A stretch of 64,000 bases of DNA. Origin: Paludibacteraceae bacterium. GTDB lineage: Bacteria > Bacteroidota > Bacteroidia > Bacteroidales > Paludibacteraceae. The translations under genes were made by a program, and so were the position numbers. Below, in pieces: positions 1 to 9,200 of the stretch. The stretch is from contig JAEERP010000008.1 in assembly GCA_016285885.1 (NCBI GenBank), forward strand, positions 62,001 to 126,000, in the 5' to 3' direction. Position 1 is the stretch's first letter. The number at the start of each line of letters is the position of its first letter. The notes under the pieces are model-generated. The model made no database searches and was not told the DNA's origin. It saw only the letters and a list, made by a program, of their open reading frames with translations.

Positions 1-2
1 GA

Positions 3-71
3 TTTGTCCTTTCAATTGCATATAAGGTTGTGATGACGAAATATAGATCTGTAAAGTATAAAAAAGAATAG
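3..71 (+). CDS. possible 3' end of an upstream gene (partial)
   Basis: Frame 3 is open from the window edge to a TAG at 69-71 and encodes about 22 residues ending in a basic tail (YKKE). The other two plus frames stop within the first 35 bases. It could be the C-terminus of a gene that starts outside the window, or simply an open stretch by chance. Nothing about its function can be said. Confidence 0.25.
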   Translation, partial: FVLSIAYKVVMTKYRSVKYKKE

Positions 72-175
72 TGGGGGATGGATTTTGGAATGTATAAATC
101 AACGCCACACTCCATCATCTTCAAAAAATGTGCTAATTTTGAAACTATGGGTTCGAACACAATATAGAGTAGTAT

Positions 176-1193
176 ATGAAGATAATAGAAAAAATACAAG
201 ATGTCCGAAGTTTTGGACTATATAGAGGGGAGGAGTTTATTGCTTTAAATGATAGGATTTTAATTGGCAATAGGGAGATGGATGTAATGCCAAATGAGGA
301 TTATTTTTGTCATAATGATGTCTTAACTAAAGGTGTGTATGGAGAGGGAACGAATAAAAAACACTATCTATATCCCGACGGCAAATTTCTAGCTGAGGAG
401 TGCCGATATGAAGACTTTGTCTTTTTCAGCCCAGACTCTTATTATTCTTCAGTGTATAAATGCGATGAAAAAAAAAGAGTATTTTTCTTTTATAGAGAAT
501 GGCCAAGAATATTTGTTCAGTGTTGATTCAGATGCTTTCTTTTATAACCTTAGATACAATAAGCGGAATTCCATATTACTACTTCCTAAATCAGACAATA
601 AAAGCATTTTGTTTTATTCTATGGATGGTAATTTGCTTTGGAAATATAATGTTGAAAGACAGGCTGTTAGCATTGACTTGAATGGTACAATAGAAGACGA
701 AGATTTTGTGATTATATGTTGCTATACAAACGAACTCGAAAAATATTCTGTTGAGTGTTTCAATATAAAAACAGGGGAGAAAATTTGGGGCATTTATGGA
801 AATGATATAAAATGTGGTTCTTCATATAAGTTGGGACCAAAAGGAATGTTATATGGTCTATCTACTATATGGAATGATAAGGCAGAAATCGTTATGGAGT
901 GTATTGCCCTGAAGAATGGAGAGCGAATGGTTATTGATATAAAGGGAATAGAAGATTCTGACATAGATATAGATTCAAGTCGTTCCACAATATATGGAAA
1001 CATGTTGTATTTTAACTATAATCGTCCTGTCCCAACTATTGCTTCTATAGATTTGGGAACTATGTGTTTGGTTGAAGAATTGAAAATAAAGACTTCAAAA
1101 TATGCGAGAATGGGAGATTCCCCTATAGTGACAGAGGATAAAGTATATCAATATATAACCTCAATGCGTGAATTACATGTTTATAGCAGATAG
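176..1193 (+). pseudogene. PQQ-like beta-propeller protein, split by a +1 shift in a poly-A run
   Basis: Two overlapping frames together make one protein of about 338 residues. The first runs from ATG 176 and reads ...CDEKK up to a run of nine A's at 468-476; the second continues as ...KKEYFSFIENG to the stop at 1193. With eight A's the two frames would join exactly. The second part has propeller-like blades with the DGNLLWKYN and KTGEKIWGIYG pattern of PQQ/WD40-like repeats. There is no signal peptide or membrane segment, so it is probably cytoplasmic. A TAATTTTG promoter box lies at 134-141. The gene is AT-rich compared with the following dacB. It may be a true frameshift mutation, a slippage-switched gene, or a homopolymer sequencing error. 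Its function is unknown; propellers of this type are usually binding scaffolds. Confidence 0.7.
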
Positions 1194-1199
1194 TATCTC

Positions 1200-2633
1200 C
1201 TATTTCCCCTTATCCGCCGCGATTACCGCATTGATCATCTTGGCGATTTGTTGCACCATCGGTTTCCGCTGTCCGGTGAAGTTGGAGACCATGATGCTGA
1301 AGGCGTACCATTTGTTGTTGGCGTTGATGTAGCCGGCGTAGTTCTGCACGCGCTCCATGCTACCGCTCTTGACGAACGCCTTGCCTTCCAAGGCGGTGCC
1401 TTTCATGAAACCCGCCACGGTGCCGTTCCTGCCGGCTGTGGGTAGTGTCTGGAGGAAGGATTTCGAATAGGTGCTCTGATTATGCATGTAGGAGAGCACG
1501 TCTACCATGAACTTCGGTGAGAGGGCGTTCTTCATCGATAGGCCCGAACCGTCCACCTGGAAGATCCGTTTGGTCTCGATGCCCAGCCCCGACCAATACT
1601 TGGATATCACACTGGCGGACCTCCATCCCACGCAGGGCGCGAGGCTGTCCTTCTGCTTGGATAGGATGAGGAAGATGCTCTCCGCATAGAGGTTGTTGCT
1701 CTTGTGGTTGGTGACCCGCTCGATCTCCTTCAGCGTGGCGGACTTATGCACGAAGAGCGTGTCGCGGATCGAGTCCCGCTTGTACCATCTGACCGTGGTG
1801 GCGAGTGAATCGACCGTGATGCCTGCGCTGATCAGCAGGTTGCGGAGGGAGTCGGCCAAGAAGAGGGCAGGCTCTGGCATCTCCGTCTTGAGGAATTGTT
1901 TCGTGTTGACCGGCAGGTTGCCCCTGAACGTGGGAGCCCAGGAGAAGTCCGTTTTCGTCATTCTCCACGCTTTTTCCTTCCCGGTCTGGGTCATCTCTAT
2001 CTTAGGCTGTAAAAGTCCCGTAGAGGGCGTGCAACTCGTGTAGGAGATTCCGCAGGAGTCGGACGACAGCACGATGCCCAGCAGGTTATCATGGATGTTG
2101 AGGCCGGAGGGGGTCGGCGAGTAGGAGGATCCGATGTCCTCCACCAGCCAATGGAACGGTGCGCCGTCCTCCCTGAAGACGGAAGCGTCGCCCACCACAT
2201 GTCCCGTGATCCGTTTGATGCCCTTCTCTTGCAGGGCAAGCAGTGCCTCGGCGTAGAAATCGCCTGCGCTTGGCGCATAGGCGGAGCCTAACGTGGGGTC
2301 GCCTCCTCCACGGATGTAGAGGTCGCCGTGAAGCGTCGAATCGATGATCGTGCCGCAGTATTCGATGTTCGTCTTGAATCGGAAGGTGTCGGAAAGCATC
2401 TCCATGGCGGCGGCCGTCGTGATGATCTTGGTGACGGAGGCAGGGTTCCTGTCCGTCATCTCCTGGTAGCTCGCCACGACACGTCCGTTGGTGATATCCT
2501 TCACCAAAAAACCTATGCCCGCCTGTATGAGGTTGTCGGAGTTGACGAACTCCTCGATGGCTTTGTTCTCCTGCGCCATGGCGGACATGCAAAGTGTAAC
2601 GGATAGGATAAGGTTTAAAAAGACTTTCCGCAT
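1200..2633 (-). CDS. dacB: D-alanyl-D-alanine carboxypeptidase/endopeptidase, PBP4 type (peptidase S13)
   Basis: This is a 477-aa periplasmic penicillin-binding protein that trims or cleaves peptidoglycan cross-links. A signal peptide covers about residues 1-20 (hydrophobic stretch ending SAMA-Q). The three serine-peptidase motifs are present and in order: SVTK at 66-69 (nucleophile S66, K69), SNN at 312-314, and KSG at 422-424 in place of the usual KTG. The long insert between the first two motifs is typical of class C low-mass PBPs, and the length matches the family. It lies 30 bases downstream of the HerA-like gene on the same strand, so it is probably co-transcribed with it. KSG instead of KTG is a common tolerated variant, so I expect an active enzyme. 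Confidence 0.95.
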   Translation of the reverse strand: MRKVFLNLILSVTLCMSAMAQENKAIEEFVNSDNLIQAGIGFLVKDITNGRVVASYQEMTDRNPASVTKIITTAAAMEMLSDTFRFKTNIEYCGTIIDSTLHGDLYIRGGGDPTLGSAYAPSAGDFYAEALLALQEKGIKRITGHVVGDASVFREDGAPFHWLVEDIGSSYSPTPSGLNIHDNLLGIVLSSDSCGISYTSCTPSTGLLQPKIEMTQTGKEKAWRMTKTDFSWAPTFRGNLPVNTKQFLKTEMPEPALFLADSLRNLLISAGITVDSLATTVRWYKRDSIRDTLFVHKSATLKEIERVTNHKSNNLYAESIFLILSKQKDSLAPCVGWRSASVISKYWSGLGIETKRIFQVDGSGLSMKNALSPKFMVDVLSYMHNQSTYSKSFLQTLPTAGRNGTVAGFMKGTALEGKAFVKSGSMERVQNYAGYINANNKWYAFSIMVSNFTGQRKPMVQQIAKMINAVIAADKGK

Positions 2634-2663
2634 GTTATTTTCCTCCCATATCGAATGGTTGTG

Positions 2664-4148
2664 TTAACGTTTCTTCGTTATGCTCCTGACCAAGGCTTTC
2701 CCTAGTGGTTTCAATATGTTCGTGCTGATCCATTTCCAGATAGCCTTGTTCCTCTTCTTAGAGTCTTTTTGTGCTTTCGCATCCTCCTTTTCTTTCTGCT
2801 TCCTTTTGCTCTCCTCCTCTTTGGCGGCTATCTCTTTGGATTTCTGCTCTTCCTGTTTCTTCGCGTCGTCGATCAGTATCTCGTAGGCGGAGCGGCGGTC
2901 TTCCGTCTCGCGGTACGATTTCTCGAGACCGGATTCCTTGATGGCCTTCTTCCTCTCCTCCTCGGTGATCGGTCCGATTTGGCCCTGCGGGCAGAGCATC
3001 TTCGCCCTTTCCACCACGTTAGGGGCACCTTTCTCGTCGAGGAAGGAGATCAGGGCCTCTCCCGTCTCCAACTCAAGCAACGCCTTCTCCGTGTCGAAGG
3101 ATTCGTTGGTGCGGAAGGATTGCGCCACGGCCTTGACCGCCTTCTGGTCCTTAGGCGTGAAGGCGCGGAGGGCGTGTTGTATCTTGTTACCTAATTGACC
3201 CAAAACGTTTTCCGGAATATCCATCGGGTTTTGGGTGATGAAGTAGACGCCGACTCCCTTGGAACGGATCAGTCGGACGATCTTCTCTATCTGCGTCAGC
3301 AATGCCTTGGAGGCGTCGTCGAACAGCAGGTGCGCCTCGTCGAAGAAGAAGATGAACTTAGGCTTGTCCAGGTCTCCCACCTCAGGCAACTCGTTGTAGA
3401 TGGAGGTCAGGAGCCACATCAGGAAGGCGGAGTAGAGCCTTGGGTTGTGGTAGAGCTTATCCGCCGCGAGGATGTTGAGCATACCCTTCTTGGTGTCGTG
3501 CATTCTCTCCGTGACGAAGAAGTCCTCGATCTTGAATTCCGGAAGACCGAAGAAGAGGTCGCCGCCCTGCTCCTCCAGCGCCAACAGGTTTCGTTGGATG
3601 GCGCCTACGGAGATGGAGGATATGTTTCCGTATTCCGTTTGGAACTCCTTGGCGTTCTGCCCTATGTAGTTGAGCGCGGCGCGGAGGTCCTTCAGGTCGT
3701 CCAGCGGCATGTTCCTATCTTCGCAGATGCGGAAGACAGCGGCCAGCACGCCCTCCTGCGTGTCGGTGAGCGACATGATGCGGGAGAATAGCAGTACGCC
3801 GAAGTTCTTGATGGTCACACGCATCGGAACACCTTGTTCCCCGTAGACATCGAAGAACTGGACAGGGTAGGGTTGGAAGTCGAACGTGACGCCGAACTCG
3901 TTTTGTCTTTTCTCGATGAATTTGGTGAGTGCGCCGGCTTTGTAGACGCCCGAGAGGTCGCCCTTCATGTCGGCCATGAAGCAAGGGACACCCAAATCAC
4001 TGAATGATTCTGCCAATACTTGGAGGGAAACTGTCTTTCCCGTTCCGGTCGCGCCTGCGATGAGGCCGTGTCTGTTCGCCATCTTAGGCTCGATGTAGAG
4101 CGGATGGTCCGAATGCGCTATGTATAAGCGGTTTTCGTTATCTAACAT
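2664..4148 (-). CDS. HerA-like/DUF853 P-loop ATPase
   Basis: This is a 494-aa protein of the YjgR/DUF853 group of HerA-FtsK-type ATPases. Walker A is GATGTGKT at 32-39. A hydrophobic strand ending in D270-E271 (FIFFFDEAH) is Walker B. A conserved QN.MDIPE segment follows, as expected for sensor and arginine-finger regions. The last 75 residues are a Lys/Glu-rich helix and then a basic end, which may bind DNA or a partner. There is no signal peptide. Members are thought to move along or pump DNA, but the cellular role of this subgroup is not established. A minus-strand CAAATATA (TATATTTG) box at 4178-4185 puts transcription about 20 bases ahead of the ATG. It precedes dacB by 30 bases. Confidence 0.88.
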   Translation of the reverse strand: MLDNENRLYIAHSDHPLYIEPKMANRHGLIAGATGTGKTVSLQVLAESFSDLGVPCFMADMKGDLSGVYKAGALTKFIEKRQNEFGVTFDFQPYPVQFFDVYGEQGVPMRVTIKNFGVLLFSRIMSLTDTQEGVLAAVFRICEDRNMPLDDLKDLRAALNYIGQNAKEFQTEYGNISSISVGAIQRNLLALEEQGGDLFFGLPEFKIEDFFVTERMHDTKKGMLNILAADKLYHNPRLYSAFLMWLLTSIYNELPEVGDLDKPKFIFFFDEAHLLFDDASKALLTQIEKIVRLIRSKGVGVYFITQNPMDIPENVLGQLGNKIQHALRAFTPKDQKAVKAVAQSFRTNESFDTEKALLELETGEALISFLDEKGAPNVVERAKMLCPQGQIGPITEEERKKAIKESGLEKSYRETEDRRSAYEILIDDAKKQEEQKSKEIAAKEEESKRKQKEKEDAKAQKDSKKRNKAIWKWISTNILKPLGKALVRSITKKR

Positions 4149-4449
4149 AGTATGTCGTTTTTATTCTTTGTTTTCCGCAAATATAGTAAAAAAAGAGCGA
4201 AATGTTAAGGTTTATAGGAGGTTAGTTTGTTGCTAAGAGCAGGTGGAGGGGCATCCGATAGGAAGGAGTGGTTTCGGAGCAGGTGAAAAGTGTGATAAAG
4301 TAAAGTTATACTTTAGATTATCATGATAAAATAAAGTTGCACTTTGGATTATCGTGAAAAATGTTATGTTTGCAACGTTGAAATAATGTTAAGTTCAATG
4401 ATAGAAATGTATCCAATTAAACCACATTGTAATTAGACCCGATAAACAG
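4149..4449. promoter_or_regulatory. divergent control region between the HerA-like gene and the 134-aa gene
   Basis: No open frame of note lies in this 301-base gap. The left part holds the promoter box of the HerA-like gene (4178-4185, minus). The right part holds the two-copy palindromic repeat described separately and a plus-strand promoter: TTTG at 4343-4346, 18 bases, then TATGTTTG at 4365-4372. That places the start near 4379 and gives a leader of about 70 bases before ATG 4450. Confidence 0.6.
4293..4354 (+). repeat. two tandem 31-bp palindromic repeats (probable operator)
   Basis: Copy 1 is 4293-4323 and copy 2 is 4324-4354, directly abutting and differing at 5 of 31 positions. Each contains an inverted repeat, taaagt-tat-acttta in copy 1 and aaagt-tgc-acttt in copy 2. 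The TTTG of copy 2 (4343-4346) is also the -33 element of the promoter for the gene at 4450, so a protein bound here would block that promoter. Which protein binds is unknown. Confidence 0.7.
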
Positions 4450-4854
4450 ATGGAAAGAATTAAGGCAGTCATTAAGCGAATCGATTGGTTGGACCAGGAG
4501 ACCCGAGAGGCGGATGTGTGCTTCGAGGTGGGGAAGAATAGTTATTGGGCTTTCTGTCATCCTTGCGGTTTCACGGAGGGGGAGGAAAGATACGTCGGGT
4601 TTGATTTTGTTGATTGTGAGGATATTACATGGGAAACGATGTTCTCATACAATAGGGATGAGGAGAAGAAACTGGTTCCCATGACCAACGATAGAACTTC
4701 CTATTGCTGCTATGGAAAGATTGTAGGCGTCAATCCGTTGGTCGTTGATTGCGGAGACCTCCGCCTTGATTTGGGAGCCCTGACCCATGACGATAGGGTG
4801 ATTGGTTCTTATGTCTATTTCGTCATTCCCCGCTTGGATGTAGTTGCGGTTTAA
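4450..4854 (+). CDS. hypothetical protein, 134 aa
   Basis: I do not recognise this family. It is a small, acidic, probably beta-rich soluble protein with six cysteines, including a CC pair (SYCCYGK) and a CHPCG motif near residue 37. It has no signal peptide and no membrane segment. It stands alone between a palindromic operator and promoter on its left and a perfect palindrome at 4871-4898 that can end its transcript. The operator overlapping its -33 box suggests it is tightly repressed or self-regulated. The codon use looks like neighbouring core genes and the reading frame is intact, so I think it is a real gene. Confidence 0.7.
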   Translation: MERIKAVIKRIDWLDQETREADVCFEVGKNSYWAFCHPCGFTEGEERYVGFDFVDCEDITWETMFSYNRDEEKKLVPMTNDRTSYCCYGKIVGVNPLVVDCGDLRLDLGALTHDDRVIGSYVYFVIPRLDVVAV

Positions 4855-4870
4855 TTTTGTTTTAATGACC

Positions 4871-4898
4871 GTAGAGACGCACGGCCGTGCGTCTCTAC
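4871..4898. terminator. 28-bp perfect palindrome, shared terminator and likely REP-type repeat
   Basis: The two 14-base arms (GTAGAGACGCACGG and its exact complement) meet with no loop. The palindrome lies between the convergent genes ending at 4854 and 4895 and contains the TAG stop codon of the minus-strand ATPase (4895-4897). A CG-rich perfect palindrome in a convergent gap suits a bidirectional terminator, although neither side has a long T-run. Its regular sequence suggests a dispersed repeat that landed at the gene end. Confidence 0.6.
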
Positions 4899-6034
4899 AC
4901 CCCCAAATACTCCCAAAAATTCTCCTTGTTCACCACGTTGAATTTTGCGTTGGGGTATGCGTCTGCAAACGCTTTGGGAGCCTTAGGGTTCTTCTTCCCG
5001 GCTTTCATTTCGAATGCGGTAAGGTTATTGTTATTCTCTTCTATCAGGTCAATTTCTTGTTGGTCGTATGTTCGCCAGAAAAACATATTGGTGCTCGCTA
5101 AGCTATTGTGTTTCATCTTCAATCGTTCACTGATGATGAAATTTTCCCACAATGCGCCTCTCTCTTCGCTCGATCTGTCGGCGAATGGGCGGAAATCATT
5201 CAACACAGCGTTGCGGATGCCGTTGTCTTGAAAATACCATTTGGATGATTTGGTGACCTCTTTGCGGAGATTATTGGAATATCCTCCCAATCGGTACAAT
5301 ACGAACACTTTCTGCAACAGATCGAGATAACGCTCAGTTGTATTGCGGCTAATGCCCAACTGCTTGCCCAGCTCGTCAATGGATACTTCACTGCCGACTT
5401 GATACGCTATCAATCGCAACAGATCGTGCATCTTCTGCGCATTCTTTATTCCATCGACGGCGAGAATGTCCCGTAATAGATAGGAGTCCACAATCTCCGT
5501 AAGATAACGAGCTTGCTCTTCTGACGACTCTATGCTGATTAATTCGGGATAGCATCCGTAAATTATATGTCTGTCTATGTTCGATACGGTCTCAAATACG
5601 GAATGATGGTCGCTTAACTCTTTGAAAGAAAACGGGGTCAGGAAAAAACGTGTACATCGTCCAACTAATGGCTCCCCCGCTTGATTCTGAAGGTCAAACG
5701 AGGAGGAACCCGTCGCGATTATCGCCAAGCCTGGTATTTCATCAACCATTAATTTTAGTTTCATCCCAATGTCGGGGATATGTTGCGCCTCGTCGATTGC
5801 CAACAAGTCTATTCCCGCAAACAAACGTTTGTAGTTGCTTATGGATTTGTCCGCGATCATACGTGTCGTGTCGGTGCTTTCTCCATTCAATAGAAGTTTC
5901 TTCCCCTTGAACTCGTCAAGGATCTCGCGTAGCAGCAGCGTCTTTCCAACACGCCGAGCCCCAAATATTAGCATCACTTTTTGTGGCTTGATCCTTGCTG
6001 CTATTTGATGTTTTAGTGTTCTTTCTATTGCCAT
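4895..6034 (-). CDS. AAA-family ATPase with C-terminal DUF4143 domain
   Basis: This is a 379-aa protein with P-loop GARRVGKT at 25-32 and Walker B LLAIDEAQ with D81-E82. After residue 200 comes a winged-helix-like segment (SEVSIDELGKQLGISRNTTERYLDLL), and then the DUF4143 region with a restriction-endonuclease-like core (QEIDLIEE...FEMK, residues about 330-350). This is the usual plan of the archaeal-type ATPase/DUF4143 family, which is abundant, mobile and strain-variable in Bacteroidales. Its biological role is not established; proposed roles include DNA or defence functions. The D-x(14)-E-x-K pattern suggests the nuclease-fold residues are kept. Its stop codon sits inside the palindrome at 4871-4898, and its promoter has a repeat array directly upstream. 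Confidence 0.88.
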   Translation of the reverse strand: MAIERTLKHQIAARIKPQKVMLIFGARRVGKTLLLREILDEFKGKKLLLNGESTDTTRMIADKSISNYKRLFAGIDLLAIDEAQHIPDIGMKLKLMVDEIPGLAIIATGSSSFDLQNQAGEPLVGRCTRFFLTPFSFKELSDHHSVFETVSNIDRHIIYGCYPELISIESSEEQARYLTEIVDSYLLRDILAVDGIKNAQKMHDLLRLIAYQVGSEVSIDELGKQLGISRNTTERYLDLLQKVFVLYRLGGYSNNLRKEVTKSSKWYFQDNGIRNAVLNDFRPFADRSSEERGALWENFIISERLKMKHNSLASTNMFFWRTYDQQEIDLIEENNNNLTAFEMKAGKKNPKAPKAFADAYPNAKFNVVNKENFWEYLGV

Positions 6035-6062
6035 GCCTTTTCCCGTTGTTACGATTTGCCTA

Positions 6063-6094
6063 CAAATATAAAGATAATTAGCGTGTTATCCAAA
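6063..6094 (-). promoter_or_regulatory. promoter of the DUF4143 ATPase
   Basis: On the minus strand the sequence reads TTTG (6094-6091), exactly 20 bases, then TATATTTG (6070-6063). This is the full Bacteroidetes consensus. The start would fall near 6056, giving a 22-base leader before ATG 6034. The 33-bp repeat array begins seven bases upstream of the -33 element. Confidence 0.72.
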
Positions 6095-6100
6095 TAAAAT

Positions 6101-6216
6101 GTAAATTCCTTCAGTCCAATTGAACGAATTAATGTAAATTCCTTCAGTCTCACTGAACGAATTAACGTAAATTCCTTCAGTTGCATTGAACGAATTAACG
6201 TAAATTCATTCAATGG
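6101..6216. repeat. 3.5 tandem copies of a 33-bp unit containing an inverted repeat
   Basis: Units begin at 6134, 6167 and 6200 after the first at 6101, an exact 33-base spacing; the last unit is cut after 17 bases. Each unit has the arms aattccttca and tgaacgaatt, which are inverted copies of each other except at one base. The central 5-7 bases vary between copies while the arms are conserved, as expected of protein binding sites. The array abuts the -33 element of the ATPase promoter and fills most of the gap to sbcC. Confidence 0.75.
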
Positions 6217-6295
6217 GTCGATGAAAATTGCTGTTCCCCTTGCCTGATATGGCCGGGAAAAACACGAAAAAGATTGGTTGGATGGATTTGATGTG

Positions 6296-9200
6296 TTACC
6301 CTTTCACCTGAACCTCGCTGCACCCGTTGATACCTCTCTTGCTGACCCGTATCTGCGTCGGTATGCGCTCCTTCAGGATCTCCACGTGCGAGATGATGCC
6401 GACCTTCTTGCCGCCGAGGTTGTGGAGCTTCTCCAGCATGTTCATCACAGCGTCCAGGTAGTCTGCGCTGAGGGTGCCGAATCCTTCGTCGATGAAGATG
6501 ATGTCGGTGGTCAGCCTGCTTTTGTTGAGTGTGGAGAGGCCTAAGGCCAGGGCGAGGGAGATGATGAAGCTCTCGCCTCCCGACAGCGTGTTGCAGGGGC
6601 GCACGTTGCCGCCCATGTAGAGGTCACGCACCCAGATGCCGAGGCTCCGGCTGTTGCAGCTCAGTTCGTAGCGGTCGTTCAGTTTCATCAGGAAGGCGTT
6701 GGCGTTGTTCAGCAGTTGGCGGAGCACGTAGCTTTGCGCGATGAGACGGAAGGCCTTCCCGTCGCTGCTGCCGAAGTGCTGGTTGAGGATGTCCCACTTG
6801 CTCCACTCCTCCCGTAGTTTCTCGACGTTCTTCCTGACCTCCGCCACCTTCCGTATGTTCTCCTCGCTCCGCTTGAATTCAAGCTCGATTTTTGCGGTGG
6901 ATTCGATGATTTCCTTCATCTCCGCCTCGGCTTGCTCGATCTTCTCCGTGATGGTCGCGAGGGTGGTCTCGGACGTTATCCCTTCGGGTTTTTCCGCCTT
7001 CGTCTCCTCGATTCTTTTGTTGAGGCTCTTGATCTCACCCTCCGCCATGTCGATTTGCCTTCCCTTCTCCTCGATTGTCCGCTTCTCCTCCTCAAATCTC
7101 TCCTTGGTGATCTGTTGCAATTCGGTGAGGCGTTCCTGCGTGAAGGTGCTGTTTTTTCGGATGAAATCGTCTATTTTTTGTGTCAGTTGCGTTCTCTCCT
7201 CCTGATTTTTCCTCAAGCCGCTTTGGAGCGATGAACACTCTTTCGCCAACTGGGAGGTGAGCTGGGTGAGTTGGTCGATTCGGGTGGAGACGCCATCGCT
7301 CTCCCAATCGGGGAATGTCTGCAGGATCCATTTCTGGTCTCCTTCGATGGCCTCGAGGGCATTCTCCCATTGGCTGATCTCAAGGATGAGCCGCTCCTTC
7401 GTTTGGCATCGTTCCTTGTATGCTTTCACCTCTTGCTCCAGGGAGACGAGGAAGGCGGGTATGTCCGTTTCCCAATCCTCCCGCTTGATCTTCTTCGCGG
7501 CGGTTTCGTATCTTTTTTTAGCGTTTTCATCGTGGGTTTTAGCGATGCTCAGGCTCTCTGTGATCCGCTCCTTGGCGGCGTTCGCCCGCTTCTCCGCTTC
7601 GATGAGCGCCTCTTGGGCTTTGTTGCGGGATTGGACGATGGTGTCCTTCTCCTTCTGCAGCTCGCCGATGACCTTTTGCGTGTTGAGGATGGTCTCCCGC
7701 TCTTGCTCTTTTATGCTCTTCTTTTCTGCGATGGATTCGCCGATTTTTAGTTTCTCTTGGGGAATTGATAGGCTTTGGCACAATTGCTGTATCGTTGCCC
7801 CTTTTTGCTTTGTCTCCTCCTCGATTTTGCGGATCTCCTCTGTGAGGTTCTTCTTCTCTTGGAGGATCAGTTCGATCCGCTTCTCGCAGTCGGTCAGTGA
7901 TTTCAACGCGTTTTCCTTGGATTTGCGGATCTCCTCCAACTCCTTTTCGTAAGGGGCGATGGCGGCTTCCAGTTCACTCTCTTTCACGATGGAATCGATC
8001 TTTTTCCCACATATCGGGCATTCGTCCCCGACCTTCAGCGAGTGGCGTATCTCCTTGATGGCGTCTCCCACGGCCAATCGTAGGGTCTGCAGGCTCTTGG
8101 CGTGCTTCTGTTCTTCCTCCTTCCAATCCTCGTACTTCTTCTTCTCGTCGGGTACTCTTTGGGTGAGACTCTTTTCCTCTCCGGTCAGGGCGGTCAGCTT
8201 CTCCTGCTGCGCGTTGAGCCGTGTCTCCTCCTTCTGTTGGAGTCTCCATTCGTTGTCGAGTTGTTGCAGACGGGTGATCTCCTCGTTCAGCAGGTTGAGG
8301 TCTTTGCCTTTCAACTCATCCTGTTTAGCGATTAGCTCAGCTTGCTTCCGCTGCTCTTTTTCGTCGCACTCCTGTTTTATTTTTGCGATTTCATCGATTT
8401 TTTTCTGGATATTAGGCAACTCCTCCGTCTCGATCCTCTTCGCTTCGCCGCGGGACTTCTCCGCCTCTTTCCGTTCGCCCAAATATCCGTTCAGGTTCTC
8501 TTGGATGGAAGGGAAGGCTTCATACATCTCCGCCTCCTCCTTCTGCCCTTCCAACTCCTTCGTCAGTTTTTGGTCGAGGATCCTCTTCTCGTTGAGTCTC
8601 TCCTTCGCCCAGGTGATGCCGCCGCTGATCCGACGGAACTCTTTTCGGATGTTCGCCTCCTTCTCCGACAGGGTGATTCTCTCCGCCTCCCGGTTCTTCA
8701 GGTTGAGCATTTCGTTGCGCACTTCGATGGTGGCGCTCCACTCTTCGATATTCCTTTTTTGTCGGATGAAATCGGGCTTTTTTATCTCCTCTTCCAGTTG
8801 TTGGCGGTTTTGGGTGGCGGTGGCGAGATCCTGTTGCAGCTTCTTCTCCGTCGTCAACCACTCTCTGATCCCTTCCGCTTGGCGTTTCCCTTTTTGGACC
8901 ATCGCTTGACGGTCGTTCAAGATCTTCAGTTCCTTTTTCTTTTGGCGGGTCTCCTCCTCGGTGAGGATCTCGAACCCCTCTATCTTCTTCTCCTCGTTGG
9001 CGCAAGCCTCCTTGACCGCCTTCGCTTTCTCGAAGATGGCGATGCCTACTTGGGAGTAGATCTCCGTGCCTGTCAGTTTTTCCAGTATATCGGACTTCTC
9101 CTTCTCGTTGCTGGAGAGGAACTTGGTGAACTCGCCTTGGGCTAGTAGGGAGGTGCGGCAGAATTGTTCGTACTTCATTCCCACGCATCGTTCGATTTTG

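Noticed and set aside
6101-6216. Possible short CRISPR array
   Set aside because: The 33-bp units are contiguous without unique spacers and sit on a promoter, so an operator array fits better.
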